A DNA stretch of 64,000 nucleotides from the NCBI GenBank assembly GCA_000708835.1, contig DF236971.1, forward strand, positions 186,001 through 250,000, written 5' to 3'. Each line of letters starts with the position of its first letter. Position 1 is the stretch's first letter. The stretch comes from Klebsormidium nitens. Its lineage: Eukaryota > Streptophyta > Klebsormidiophyceae > Klebsormidiales > Klebsormidiaceae. The position numbers were made by a program, and so were the translations under genes. The notes beneath the pieces are model-generated. The model saw nothing but the letters and a program-made list of their open reading frames with translations, made no database searches and had not been told where the DNA came from. Of this stretch, positions 25,801 to 38,366 are shown in pieces.

Positions 25801-28095
25801 ATGACACGTGGCGCGCCCTGGAGCTCCTCCAGCAGCGCATACGCGATCTGCGTGTCGAACACGCCGTGCAGCTTGATGCCAAACTGGAAGAAGAGGGCCT
25901 CGCTGTCGCGCTTGCAGTCGTGGATGATCTGCACATTTCAACGGCTGCCAATCGATGGCGGAACGGATGGTCAACAAAGAACGACCTCTTTTGTGACTGA
26001 GCGCCGGTTGCAATTTCAATATTCGCTCACTGGAAGTTCAACGCGTTCGAAAAGAGAGCGAGGGCGATGGGAAAAAGTTGATTCTTTACGGACGAGACGA
26101 AAGAGAAAGACGTGCTGAAAACTTTGAATGGCCAATTGTAGTTGGCTCTTGGCTGGAAAGCAAAGTGGCAGGTTTTTCTCGGGTGGTCTCGTCTATTCAG
26201 GTGGCGCAATGGAGGCAAAGGAAACCGTTTGTTGGCATCGTCGCCGGAGCAAAGAATTCTGAAGGCAAGCACCTCATAGCAACCTGTGACGAAGCAGGCA
26301 GCCTACGTAAAGGGGACGCGACCGATTCAGGAACTACGCAATCCAGAACCACTCCAGTCAATTGGACTTGCCAGACTAGAAATCCAACTCACCTTTTTCG
26401 CACAGGGGACCATGCATGTCACACAAGCCAGCTCTGTCTCGCCTCCTGTAACTGCTATACAATCTGGACCACCCGCACAGGGCACAAAATAGCTAAAAAA
26501 GAGAGGATGCTGAAGCCACAGAGAGCTTAGCATGAAGAAAGCTGAGGTAGAAGTAACCGGACCAGACAAAAACACAAAGCCCTTTCCGGTGACGCACCTT
26601 TGTCACGTAGGGGCTCTCCAGCCCCAGCTTGCAGGCCTTGATGAGCGGGGCGCCCCCCGTCAAAATGTCCACCAAGTAGATTGCGTCTGGAAAGGCCAGC
26701 TGCAAACACGATTGAAAAGATTGAGAGAAGGCCTTGACACTGTGTCCCCCCTACTTGATTAGCACCGCAGTCAGCAGAACAGGCAGCAGTCCAGAAGTCA
26801 CAAGTACAGCACTTCACCCAGTTATTATGGTTGTGGTTGCTTAGTGAAAGTCTGCCATGGCTATCTGGTTACTGCTTGCCAGTTTACTATAAAGGTCAAG
26901 GTTGCCCTGCTTAAATGCTTGTTATACCTTTCAAGCCCAGTGGGCGGACTGAAAGTTGCCGTGTTCCAAACTGGATTTGTACGGCCATGGGCAGACCCCC
27001 TGTTCTGAAAAACTAGACTGCATCAGCACTCTCTCCTCCCGATTGCACTATGGAACAAGGTCAGACAGGCCAACAGCCTGTGGAAGAGGACTACTTGTAT
27101 TTCAGAGCTGACCAAAGCTCACCTGAATGAGTGTCAAGTTTCCTTCTCTGGACAAAGACACCCCCTCACAATCGAAGCCAATTGCCACCTGCCGGTCATG
27201 GCTGGGCTCTAGGAACTCCAGAGGCAGCTGGGAAGGCTCTGTTACGATGTTGACATGCAGATCATCCACCTGCAAAAGATACTGCATGATATTGGGGATC
27301 GTTATCTCTATGCAATCTGGAGATTGTTTTTCAAAAACAGGTTACTGCAGCTTCTTTCTGTTATGTGGCTTTTTGCCCAAGCCTCATCAAAACCGGAGGA
27401 GTCAGGATCCGGGGGATACCGTGGTCCAGCCTGATCCTTGATTGCTATGACGTGGGAATCCCTTCAGTCTTCCTCTCTTCGGCCTGCCTTCTGTCTCATT
27501 TCAACATATGGCACATGTTGTTTCTATTGCATTCAAGGACACTCTGCTCCGAGGAAGGAGAAAATGGATAAGCAATTATCGTCGTAGTGCCCAACACTGT
27601 TCTGTCAGAACACTTTACCCAGACTCTTCAACAGGTTCCACAATTTGTGTGAGATTTTGCGATGCTTTTCTGCACTCTGCCTGGTCAGGGAAGTTGATCG
27701 CAGAATACTCTCGGAACGTTGCCCGTTGCTGTGCGTCCAAACAACAGAAAAGCCAAGCTCCAAACAATCCATGATTCTCTCCCCAACAACTGCCACCAAA
27801 GCCCTATATGGTGTAAATCACAAGTCATCAATTATAACAACTGAGCCCGGACAAATGAAGCGTCGAGCGGTCCCACCTTCTCAGCGGTGCTTGCATTTTC
27901 CATGTCAGCTGGAGTCCTTTCATTTCCACCTTGAGAATCTTCTGTTTGACCTGACTTTCTCGTATCTTCTGTTGCAGCGATCGATGGTGGTAAAAAGTCC
28001 AAGGAAGCATTCAAAGATGGTGCCAGTGCTTCAAGTGGGGGCAAATCTTCCAGCGGGGGGGGCGCTTCTGCTTCATGCCCCATGCTTGCCACCAT
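22830..28095 (-). CDS. 3'-5' exonuclease domain and KH domain protein
   Basis: Eight exons join in phase to 411 aa: 27877-28095, 27123-27269, 26598-26699, 25748-25928, 24826-24951, 24347-24490, 23511-23666 and 22830-22990. The protein is a DEDD-type (RNase D/Egalitarian-like) nuclease fused to a KH RNA-binding domain, the arrangement of the plant family that includes Arabidopsis At2g25910. Seen: acidic leader (1-73); exonuclease motif I IGFDCEGVSLS with D106 and E108; LVDILTGGAPLI; motif II HDCKRDSEAL (159-168); GVFDTQIAYALLEE. After a linker, the KH domain has VPAGKMGRVIGRKGEAIVAL (GRKG at 335-338). The C-terminus is GHFISRPRQF...EEGETVGSHH. A role in RNA processing or turnover is inferred. 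The donor of exon 7 (cgag|gtgctg) is weak; a GC donor 9 bases earlier would also keep the frame. Start could be 28095 or 28083. Confidence 0.9.
23638..23845 (-). repeat. Junction duplication at exon 7 acceptor of the KH-exonuclease gene (142-base unit)
   Basis: 'gccgcttgtcgtacgactcg' plus the acceptor gtgcag (minus strand) occurs at about 23644-23670 and again at about 23785-23812, and the similarity continues about 90 bases into the intron. The upstream copy reads HESYDKRPYEA before it diverges. 142 is not a multiple of 3. Confidence 0.85.
24916..25139 (-). repeat. Junction duplication at exon 5 acceptor of the KH-exonuclease gene (155-base unit)
   Basis: 'tggcgcggacgtcca', 'ttctccttgta', 'ctccgg' and 'gctcagc' recur at 24916-24985 and 25071-25139. 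The intronic copy keeps the exon-like code for SYKEKVDVRAI on the minus strand, but its acceptor has become cggag in place of cgcag. Confidence 0.85.
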
Positions 28096-30526
28096 TTGAT
28101 TGCAGTCTGCAGTAACCAAAGTGGCTTCTCAAAGGCATTGATGCTAAGAAAAGCTATACTGAAAGCCCCGAGCAGCACCGAGGTTCCAAGCTCAATCCTG
28201 CCCTGCAAGATTTGCAAATGCCATCGCTGCAACTTGAAAAATGGATGATGAGATCACGTCTGAAAAGAGTACAATGCTGACACTTCTATATCACCTTCAG
28301 AGCTGAAGGGTGCCACTCGGTGCAAAAGCTTCAGCTCTGCTCTTCTTCAAGAGCATTGCCCTCCTTCTTCAAGAGCTCATGAGCGCAGTCTTCTGCAGAA
28401 CTTAGAAAGAGGACTTCAGCAGAGTAAAGACATGAATGAGAAGCTTGCTCCAGAGTTGCTCTGAATCTGATCGCTCTGGTGCATGCAATGTGCATGCTTT
28501 ATTTCTAGAACCCCTTGGAATGCCGGAATTAGGTTTCAAGGGTTTGCAATCCGTTACGCCCCGCAGCTTAACCCAAATCATGGCAAATGTACTCGACCAT
28601 CTCGACGGCGAGAACGGCGACCTCTTCTGTGAGTCCACTGGACTGTCCAGAGTGACTTCTGGACGTCCACTGGAAGACGTCTCCTGGGCCTATTCTTCAC
28701 ACTTTTTGAAAAGCATTAGGCTTGCTCAGTTCAACTCTAGTAGTAGTAGCTGACTACATGAATTGTGATACTTAGAGCGTCGCTCATGCAATGATGCAAT
28801 CGTTACTGCGAGATCTATCGTCTGCACGATCATGGATAAAACGTTACAAAAGCCTTGCTTTAGAATGCTAGTCGGGCAAGTGTATCTCGACAAGCCACAC
28901 GTACTGCATGGTGCAGCCGAAAGTATGCTGTCACCTGAGAGGGGCCACAGATCAGGAGGAAAACTACCCTTAATCAAGCTGGTTTACACCTGCAAACTAG
29001 ATGCCCTTCCACCGGCATCTACCAGGCGAAGCTGGTTGGTTAGTTACCCGCTAAATAGTCTTGCTCAGGAGCGATAGAGAATCGCGAAAGCAAAAACGCA
29101 CAAACCGCTGTTCTAGAATTTAAAGCCGTTTCGACTCTTGAAGACCGCCTCCGAGGTGGGTCCGAATCACAGAGCTAATCTAGCAGATTTGCATAAGGCG
29201 AGTGACCGCTTGAAACTCGTTTCAGAAGACTAGGAGCTGGGTCTTGAAGGGATCTGTGGCGATAATCATTGCGGATTGTCATCTCTATCGGCGCAGTTCT
29301 TAGAGATTGTACAATAATTATTTACCTTTTGATCATTCTCCATGCAGCAACTTCGTCTCGCAGCCGTCCTTGATCCGAGAAGGTGGAGGCAACCTGTGCA
29401 CGCGATCTCCCCGCCCATCAACACTTGACGAAGGCCATGAGCCCAGACTTCCATGCCGCACACACGAACGGATTGTGGCCGTTTATCTCGTTTGCAATGA
29501 AGAACATCGTCGAACTCCAAGCCAGCATTCAAACGAAATCGGCTGACATTAAGAGCGCTTACTTTATAGAAGGTTCTAGAAACGTTCATGAAGAGCCGGG
29601 TTGCTGTACAGCTCAACTAAGATACCAGCTCGAGGTGCTGTCATCTTGTGCAATTTTCGAGTCCGCATGCGGGCAAGTATACTAGCTACGTAGTTAGCTT
29701 TTGGGTGGTCAAAGCATGACGAAAGATTAATTTTAAGGTTCTGCTCAGTGTTTCGAGATAGAGGAGTGTTTCAACGATAACGGTAAAAAGTGTCTTTGAG
29801 ACCAGATGTAGAGGCTTTGGGTTTCCTTCTTTTATGTACTGGGATAATGATTGAAATTAGGCAGTCTTGCAATGATTAAGCCCGATCCGGTGCCGGATCA
29901 TAGCCCGTGTTAACAAGCTTAAGCTTCAGACGAAGTAGTGACCAACTTGGCAAAGCGATTTCGCTCAAATGTGCGAGTCTTGGCAAATGAATGAGAATAG
30001 TGTTTTCTTACATAGCGTCCCAGTAGTGTATCTTTAGTGCAGCTGGATATTATCATCTTATTAACCATTCTTCGCAGTTTATTACTGCACTGGGTCTGTT
30101 GCACAATGGTGCAAACGTGAACTGTTTCCCGAATGTGAATTGCGTTCTTCGATTCTTCCATCACTACGATGTCAGAAGTGACTACTACCAGAATGAAGCG
30201 TCGACCAACTTTGAGCGAAACTTGCTCCCGCTCACTGCAACTTCACAGCGGCTCTAGTTCACTTGTTCGACGAAATATGAATCAGTTCGGAGGCTCAATA
30301 TGCAGAGTATAGTCGGCACCGAAATGGACTAACGTCGTGATCGTGCAAGTGCCAGACCGTAAATCTGCCACCCTCCCAAGATGCGAAAACTACCAGAGCT
30401 AGAATGCACTCCAGAGGACGCCAAACAGCGACCGAAGCTTTTCTGCTTCAATCTTGCGAACCCAACCGGTTCCTGGCGCCCCGCATTTAAGTAGAACCGC
30501 TTCGGTACGAACAACTTGTTTGCCCC
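28096..30526. other. Intergenic region
   Basis: 2.4 kb between the start of the KH-exonuclease gene and the end of the ferric reductase gene, both on the minus strand. It must hold the promoter of the former and the 3' UTR of the latter. Short open frames (for example around 28402-28638 and 29383-29685) show no family I recognise. Confidence 0.45.
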
Positions 30527-33500
30527 TCACAACTCATAGCTGATGGTGTGCAGATCGAAGAAGGCCTCGTTCTGGGCGAAGATGGGATTGTGCGCCCGGC
30601 ACTTTGCAATGACGCTTTCGACGAGGTTCCCCGGGCCACTGGCCAGGACACCGATTCTCTGGCCGGGGTTCTGCTGCGCCACTTTGAACAAGATATCTGC
30701 AAACGACGGGGAAAATGGTCCTGATTCGCGGTGTGGTGAGCAGCGTTCTGAGCGAGTTGGAAGACCGCTCAGTTGGAAGATCCACGTTCTAAAACATTTC
30801 GAGATTGGTCGGCTCTTTGAAGCAGATGGTAAGGTCCTTCAGAGATATGACTGTAGATCTAAAAAAGCTAAGAGTTGATTTTGAAACTGGGATTCGTTGT
30901 AAAGAGCCGGCCTCGACTTGAGAACTGAGCGATTCCTGACAAAGCGCTGATTCGTACTGAACGGCTCTGGTGATTCTCCCGTAACAAACAATCAGCGGAG
31001 AGCGCAACGCTGCAAGAAGTGCCCACTCACGACTCCCTGACGTCGTCACCGAATCTGTGCTAAAAGTGTGTCGACTGAACACGACATTTCCCTTGTCTCG
31101 TGAAACGCAGGGCTGGCATGCAGATCATACATGAGAAGTTTCTTAGTACTGGGCTGTTGTACTGATGAGAATCACATGATGTAGAAAGCGAGGAGGGCAG
31201 AAGAAACGGAGGTATCTGCCCACCTGCGACCACCGGACGCTGTCCGAAGTTGACGTCAGCAGTCTGCAGGAGGTTGTCCTCGCCGTCAGCGGATTCCGCC
31301 AGGATGGAGCTGGTTCCGGCGGACTTCTCGAAGCCCTCCTTGGTCTCGTCCTCAACCTTACGGTCCTCTGCAAACAGAAGAATGTAACACCACAGTTAGC
31401 GACTGCGTGTGCTTTGAGATTCCCCTCCGAAGATGGTCAAGCTTCGACAGAGGCCGATGAGGTACTCTTCTCCAACACAGGAGTTGATCGGCCTCTGGTA
31501 GCGGAATCTCTGATTGGTAAGTCGGTAGTAGGCAATGCAGACAACGATTACTTTCAAAAGAACAAGATTGCCTCGTGACCTGCGGAAATGTTTTCCTACG
31601 CGATATGCTATCCCCCACGATCCATACGGCAGATTGAAGCCTGTGGCGGCAGCTTCCAACCGAAGTTCAACTAGGTAAAGGAATTCGTTCAAAGGAATTG
31701 CCCACTAAAAAGCCCGTCGGAAAGAATAGGGATTCATGAAACAAGTTAGATATGGAATGGCTCGACACCGCGTGGTTTCCGCAGCGGATAGATATTACTG
31801 CAGATCGATTCCTCCCGGTCCTTCCTTCAGAGAAGGACACCCTAAGCCAGGACGCTGACGCTTCCAAAGAAAGAAATCAACCTGCAGCAAAAGCCTGAGA
31901 CTGAGCCACTTGAATTTTTCCGCAACTCACCAGCCTTAGCTGCCGCCGCGAACCGGCGGTCCAGCAGATAGATGGCCAGCATGGAGAGGCCGCCGAAAAA
32001 GGCGACCCCTAGTATCTCGGCGCAGAGGATGATGGTCGCCCTGATCCACCACTTCATGCCGGTCTTGTTGGCGTGGGGCTTTTTCGAGTAGACGAAGAGG
32101 TGGTAGAAGGCGCCGATGAGAACGGTTGTGCCCACGAATGTAGTCAGGAGAACTAGAGAGAGGCGCCAGCCCGTGATCTGAAGGAACGGTAACGGAGTCA
32201 GAAAGTCTGCCAAGCACCAGTGTTGGAGAAAACCTTGTAAAACATTCCTGCTTCGGAAGGAGATTCCAGATCAGGCAAAGCATGCCAACGGAGAGAACTG
32301 GGTTGCTTTTCTGTTTGGGTTGCGTGCTGCATATCCAATCGATCGAGGATGGAAGGCAGAGGATGTCAGTGGAATATCCTTTAAAAGGTGACGACAGAGA
32401 GGTTCCCCCGCTAGGTCATACCATAGCGCAGGTTACCTGTTAACGCTGTCTTTTACGGTTTGACAGGACGAATGGATCCGGTAAACTGCTTCTGTCCTGG
32501 TGAGACTTCAGAGCGGACCCAAGAAGGACTTCGCATAAATGCAGAAACCTGTGGGCTACAGTTTTGGGGAAAGCTTGGGTTTGTGAGCGTTCAAGTCGAG
32601 GTCGTCCGAATCAGGTTCGACAATCAATCAGTGCAACTCAGAGTCTGGGCCGAAGACCTGTTTCTAGACTCGAGCAGATTGTGCGTTACAGCGCGCGCGC
32701 ACCTGCGGGAGCATCGGCTGGACGCTGTCGTGCTCCACGGCGCCCTCCATGATGTCAATGCGCGGCTGTCCCATGGCGCTGACGTCAGTCTTCTTCCCCC
32801 GGGTGACGTAAGCGTGGACGATGATTTCGACCTTGGAGGCAAACTCGGGGCATAGCAGCGCGGGACTCAGCTCCGCCAGAGGTGCCAGCTGGCTGTAGTC
32901 GCGAACCGCCCAGTAGAGATAGATCTGTGGACCCGCGAAAATGCATCATGTGAGTCGCCCTTGCGTTAGAAAGCACGTCAGAGCGCTTCCACGTTTTGAA
33001 ATCTGCAGATTTGGTGGCGGGATTGTCTAGTTCGCGACTGGTTTGAATGCAAAGTAAACTCAATGATATAAAAGGAAGAGATGACGGGCCGCATTTCCAC
33101 GTTCCACGAGTCGTTACAGAGAAAGTAGCATGGTTGCCAAATGCAAATCCGTAGATTGAAAGAGTACCTTTCTGCGTCCATCCCATTTTCGGTGTCTAGC
33201 TACCCAGAGACTCAAACCGCTCTGTGATTACGAGACAGATTTCGAAGGCTTCTTGGTGTTTGACGCAGCCGTGGGCTGGAAAGATGACGCAGCAATGGAT
33301 TCTCACCTTCGAGGGAAGGCCGACTTCCGTTCCGCTGTGGTGAGAGTGCAGAATGTCGCGCAGGACAGCGTGGAGCGGAACAATGCCAGACCCGCCGGAG
33401 ATCATGAGAAGGGTCGGATACCTGCACAACATTACAGACTTGCATTCGATTCTATTCAAAAACTTTGCTTTTGAATGAAAAGAAACGCTCCTTTACATCC

Positions 33501-36500
33501 TCAAGTCTACAAGTTTGTCGTTCCCAGACCTTTGTCTGAAGACTTCCTGTCGTACCTCAGTGAATATGAGTGCAACCAACTAGTTTCACCGGACAGGTCA
33601 CGAACGCCCACCTCTTGAACGAGTCACTCTCTTCTCCGTAGAAGCCGTCCGTCTTGATCAGCTTCGCGAGCGGGCACTTGGACGCGCCCCCGGGCGCCAC
33701 GTGGCCGACCTTCGCCGCCACGCGGTCCGTCCAAGAGCGCCCGAGGTTTTGGGGTTTGATGTGGAAGACGAAAGAGCGCGCGCTGTCGCGCGGGCCGGAG
33801 AAGAGACTGAACGGGTGCCACTGGAACCGGGAGACGCCCGGGAGGTTCACAAAGATGAACTGGAGAGGATGGAACGCGTGGCGGGGGTGCTTGGCCACCT
33901 CGACCTGCAGAAGAAAGTGACCGGTCAAGCAAGACCGTAACGGCTCTTTTAACTGCTTCGGGAATGCTGACTGCTGGTTCACGGAGATGAACTGAAGCGG
34001 GTGGAAGGCGTGGCGCGGGTGTTTGGCGACCTCGACCTGCAGAGGAAAGTGACCGGTTAGGCAAGACCGGAACGAATCTTAAAAACTGTTTTCGGAATGT
34101 TAACTGCTGATTTACGAAGATGAACTGGAGCGTGTGGAAGGTGTGGCGCGGGTGTTTGGCGACCTCGACCTGCAGAGGAGAGTGAGAGGTAAGGAGAGAG
34201 GAAGGTGACCGGAAGATGACCGGAAAGGGACCGGAACGGCTCTGCTGACGGCTTCGTGACCACGCTTCACACTTTGACTGCTGGGTCGTGAAAGGAGCAG
34301 AGGTGCGTCCTTCTGTGATAAGGAAACTTGGGCGAGACTTTTTGTGGCTAAGATACAGGGGAAAACTTTCGAACTCAGCGCATTGGTTTTCGAGATTGTT
34401 TGAGGTAGCCCCTGGGGCGATCTGCTAGCAGCCAACTGCTCGTTTATGCAGAATGAGGTGACAAACCTCCCGAGTTGGACCCATCCATAACCGGTGAGTT
34501 GCATTCGAGCACTACAACGACAAACTGAGTTCTGCAATTCCAAACCCTTTTGCGAAGGAGCAGATCTTCGTAGCCAGATCACTCACCGACGTAGACACAT
34601 TGAGCAACCGCGGGGGCGCATTCTCACCTGGATGCTCCCGTCGGGCATGGTCTTGGTGGCCAGCACCCGGGCGTAGCTCCACGACTGGAACACCCTCTGC
34701 ATCCGGTCGAAGAAGAACAGGAAGACGCCCGGAAGAGTGAACACCAGCCCGTGCTTTTCGCCCACGTGCCAGAAGACCATGAGAAGGAACACGATGTACA
34801 GTTGGTGCACGTTGAAGAAGACCTCGAACCAGCGGCGCCTGACGTAGCCCAGTGACGTCACCCCGATGAGGAGGCCGACGGCGGTCGCGAAGTAGCCGGG
34901 CAGGTTCGCGACGTCGTAGCCGCGCCAGTCCCGCGACTGCGGGTTAAGCGCAAAAGTGGGGTTAGTGACACAACTTATGAAGGCTGCCGACGTCAGCAGA
35001 CTTCGTGTGCATCTTCTGCAGGCCAAGGGTTTCAATTGTCTCCCGAGAGGTGTTGAAGGAGTCCAGGAAAAACAGAGCATTATTTGATTGTAGCAGCTCT
35101 CTGGGCGGTGTATAAATAGGCAGTGATCTCGGTTTGGGATGTCGCTTGAGACCGGCTGCCGCCTAGCCGCAAGCGGCGGCGGCCATAAGGCAAAGAAAGC
35201 TTCAAGCGTTTCTGACAGGATCAACCAGGCGCACAGACTAAGATCTTCGAGTAACGGAATGAGCAGAACGTCAGACTGCGGCGAAGGACTGAGGCCGCTT
35301 TTTGTAGAGGCAACGGAAAGGTACGGAAGCAGGATATTAGTGGAGCTCACCTTCTGATCAAAATTCTACAGAACACACGAACAAGAGGAATGCGCGCGCG
35401 CCCATCAGCTCACCTTCTGATTGAACATCCCCATCTTGTACCAGTAGGACATATAGCCGACGGTGTGCGCGAGCGTGGCCACAAACCCTCCATAGACCCA
35501 AGAGTACGAAAAGTAATACGCGCGCGCACAGCAGCTCACCTTCTGATTGAAGATCCCCATCTTGTACCAGTACGACATGTAGCCGACGGTGTGCGCGAGC
35601 GTGGCCACGAGCATCCAGAAGGCGAACCAGCGGTGGTACCGCACCGCGCGCTCGAAGGGCATCTTGATGAGGCGCAGCAGCGGCGAGTCGCGCGCGACGG
35701 GGAAGAACAAAAAGTTGACCAGCATGAAGGCGGTCCAGCCAAACAGCTCCGACATCTTGGACCACTCCGTCTGCCACCTGTAGGAGGTTAAAATTCAAGG
35801 TTAGTATTTGGGTTTGTGGGTTTTTTTGGTTATGAGATTTTCTGAGCAGAACACAGGTTTAACACTGACCAGCATGAAGGCGGTCCAGCCGAACAGCTCC
35901 GACATCTTGGACCACTCGGTCTGCCACCTGTAGGGGGGTAAACGTCAGGGTTAGCATTTGAGTTTGTGGGTTCGTTCGGTTTGTCGTTCTTTGGCACAAG
36001 GGCGGCGAAAGGCAAGGATAAGGTTGAGTAAATCAGCATGAAGGCCAGTCAGCTAGCGCGCGGCAAAGGACCAGTCGACCTGCCAACCGCTGAAGTAAGA
36101 TTAGATCCAAGATTATGTTCCCTTTTGGATTAAAAGATGGGGTTTGAAAGTTTGTTGACCAGCATAGATTTGGCGGTACTCCAGCCGGGATCGTAGATGG
36201 CATTCCGTGCAGAGAATCCAGATTTCAGCAAGTGATCCAAATGAGGGGAAAGGCGGGTAACCTCTCAAAACGTACTACTCACAGAACCGTTATGTCCGAG
36301 GGCCAAGACGACAGACTTTCTTTCCAAGTAAAGGTTTCCTGTTTTCCATAGAAGCACGAGCATGGTGCGCGAACTTGGAGTCCGTTTGAAAAGGCACTGA
36401 AAGGAATCACTGTAGGGTCAACTGGTCCTTCTCGATTAATTTAGAAACTTTCTGGCAAGTCATCATGCTACTTACTCCATGTAAAGACGAGATCGAGAGA

Positions 36501-38366
36501 CTTACGCGGGCGGTGGCGGCTTCTTCGGTTTGACGGTGGGCACCCTGTGGATCTGCTCGAGCCTCTTGCAGTACGGGACCACGAACTGCCAGATCAGGAA
36601 CGCCGCAACGTACGTCCACCAGAACAGCTCCCATACGCGGATGTCCTTATACACGGGGAAGGACCAGATGCGATACGCGATGCTCGGGGGCTTGGCCCTG
36701 TAACAATAGCACCAATTGCTCAGTCACGGAAGCCTCTCCATCTTACAAGCTTGCAAGAAACACGTCTAGAGAATGAACAGGCTCGATTCTTGGACTGCGT
36801 CAGAACCCCAGCTTGAGTGGTGTCAGAAAGATTCATGACGAGATAGCCCACTGTGTGTCCAGCAAAGCGAAAGAGATCTCGACCGGGATTAAAAGACAGC
36901 GGTAATCATCAGACTAAAAACTTTCCCTGAGCAAAAGGACTCGAGCAGCAAATGCACGGAATGGATGAAACCCCAAAGACGTTAAAGACGAGAGGGTTCT
37001 CGGACAGTACACACTCATTGAGAGCCTCCCAGCAGCGAGTAATCTTCGGACCAGACTCTCGGCCTCTAAACGAAAGGTATAGCGTAAGCGATGCAGGGAA
37101 GATTGAAACGCCAAGAGAGCTTTGAACCTTGGTTTCTCCTCCTAGTGAACGATAAGGAAACCTTGCTTAGATTAAGGGGGTTTCCGGACACTACTCACTC
37201 CCTGAGAGCGTCCTTGCTCGTCCGAGGAGGATTGGGCAGGCTCAGATACAGTGGTGCAAGGATGGCAATGAGAACGATGGGGACGAAGTACAGAATGTAG
37301 TACACATCTGCAAAGCAGAGAGAACGGAAAATGAGTCTCATGTTTGTAATCTGCTGTGGAGAGTTGTAGTCCGGAAGCAGAAACTGATTGCAAACAGAAC
37401 CAGATAGCTTATGCGAGGGGAAGTAATAAGGTTTTCAAGGAAGAAAAAGGACTTCCGAACAAGGCGGAGGGGATATAGCGGGTCTTCTGAGAAGCTTCCT
37501 AAACCAAACAACCAGTTCGAGACGAATTTTTTGCAGAGCTCAGTGAACCCGTCCTCAACAGGTATCTACATAACGCAGTGATGGATAAGCTGAGTCATGT
37601 AGGACAAATGTTCTGCAGTCTGCACGTACACTTCTGAAGTATTCAAGTAGCCTACCTTCTTTAGGCGAACTGCAATGCACTTCACATAATGGCAATCTTA
37701 CTGCCCCGCAGCTTTACGAAAGTGAGACGACCAAGAAGGTATTTCGTTGTCAAGTAAAGTTCACAGGGGCAGAGGCAAGCTTCCAATCATTACAAAAGAA
37801 CTTCTTTCAATCAAAAACTTTGAAATTGAGGGATCAACAGAAGAGTGAGGAGAAAGAGAGTGAGGTTTGACCAAGTTAGAGTCCAGAGCAGCCTGTAAGC
37901 CTGTACTATCTGCCCTTGATCGCCCAAGAAGAGGTACTCTCGCATCAGAGTTGAGCTCACCATGAAACCACCGAAAGTCAACAGAGACCGACTTGGCTTT
38001 TCCACCTCTTTCAAACCTCTTACCGGTTCCAAAAGAGCTTTATGTTGGTGTTTTCATCTGTGCTGGAGTAGAAAAAGAGCACCCTGTGAAGTTTATGTTT
38101 CGCATCAGATCATCCAAGCACAGACACTTTGCACCAGTACTGTTGAGCTCACCGTAACCATTGAAGTGCCCAGAATTGAGAGCCGTCTTCCACTGCTTCC
38201 CCACCAAGTTTGCGCCGAACCAGACGGTCGAGTCCGCCCACCAGAAGAAGTTCCACGCCAGGAAAAGGCCCCACATCACAGCCAGCAACAGCCACCGCAG
38301 CGCAAGGACCCCCATCCCGGAAGCTGCCTGCGCCGCCGGGGAGGCGCCAAGCTGAGCCTCCTTCAT
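30527..38366 (-). CDS. Ferric reductase oxidase (ferric-chelate reductase, FRO family)
   Basis: Eleven exons join in phase to 750 aa: 38153-38366, 37199-37307, 36506-36697, 35540-35777, 34628-34936, 33612-33904, 33307-33421, 32703-32924, 31931-32177, 31224-31367 and 30527-30696. FRO enzymes move electrons from NADPH through FAD and two hemes across a membrane to Fe(III) or Cu(II). Seen: N-terminal membrane helices (about 20-44 and 73-95), the ferric reductase core with heme histidine pairs H220/H234 (RYHRWFAFW, TLAHTVGY) and H295/H308 (NVHQLY, FWHVGE), FAD motif HPFSLF (384-389), the NADPH-binding segment ISGGSGIVPLH (459-469), two further membrane helices (about 565-640, an insertion typical of plant FROs), and the C-terminal GVLASGPGNL. 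It ends TISYEL. The plant GPYG motif appears as DGFYGEE. Three junction duplications lie in its introns. A plasma-membrane iron-uptake role is likely; organellar FROs exist. Confidence 0.94.
33860..34190 (-). repeat. Junction triplication at ferric reductase exon 6 acceptor (132 and 133-base units)
   Basis: Three copies of intron tail, ctgcag acceptor and the exon start encoding VEVAKHPRH have boundaries at 33904, 34036 and 34169. Nearby 'aagatgaactgga' and 'gtgaccggt' elements recur in each. The nearest extra copy is 132 bases away and stays open in frame into the real exon, which would add 44 residues. Confidence 0.9.
35405..35612 (-). repeat. Donor-side junction duplication at ferric reductase exon 4 (126-base unit)
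   Basis: The exon tail 'atccccatcttgtaccagta' plus donor (ctcacctt on the plus strand) occurs at 35540 and again at 35414, exactly 126 bases apart. The frame is open across the whole unit, so use of the distal donor would add 42 residues containing a second ATLAHTVGYMSYWYKMG helix. Confidence 0.92.
35717..36090 (-). repeat. Acceptor-side junction duplication at ferric reductase exon 4 (150-base unit, third decayed copy)
   Basis: 'accagcatgaaggcggtccagcc' through 'ctgccacctgtagg' and the following intron (gggtt..gtttgtgggtt) occur at 35717-35825 and 35867-35985. A decayed third copy starts near 36031 (atcagcatgaaggcc). The second copy keeps acceptor ctacag and code for WQTEWSKMSELFGWTAFML, but an in-frame TAA follows before the real acceptor. 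Confidence 0.88.
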
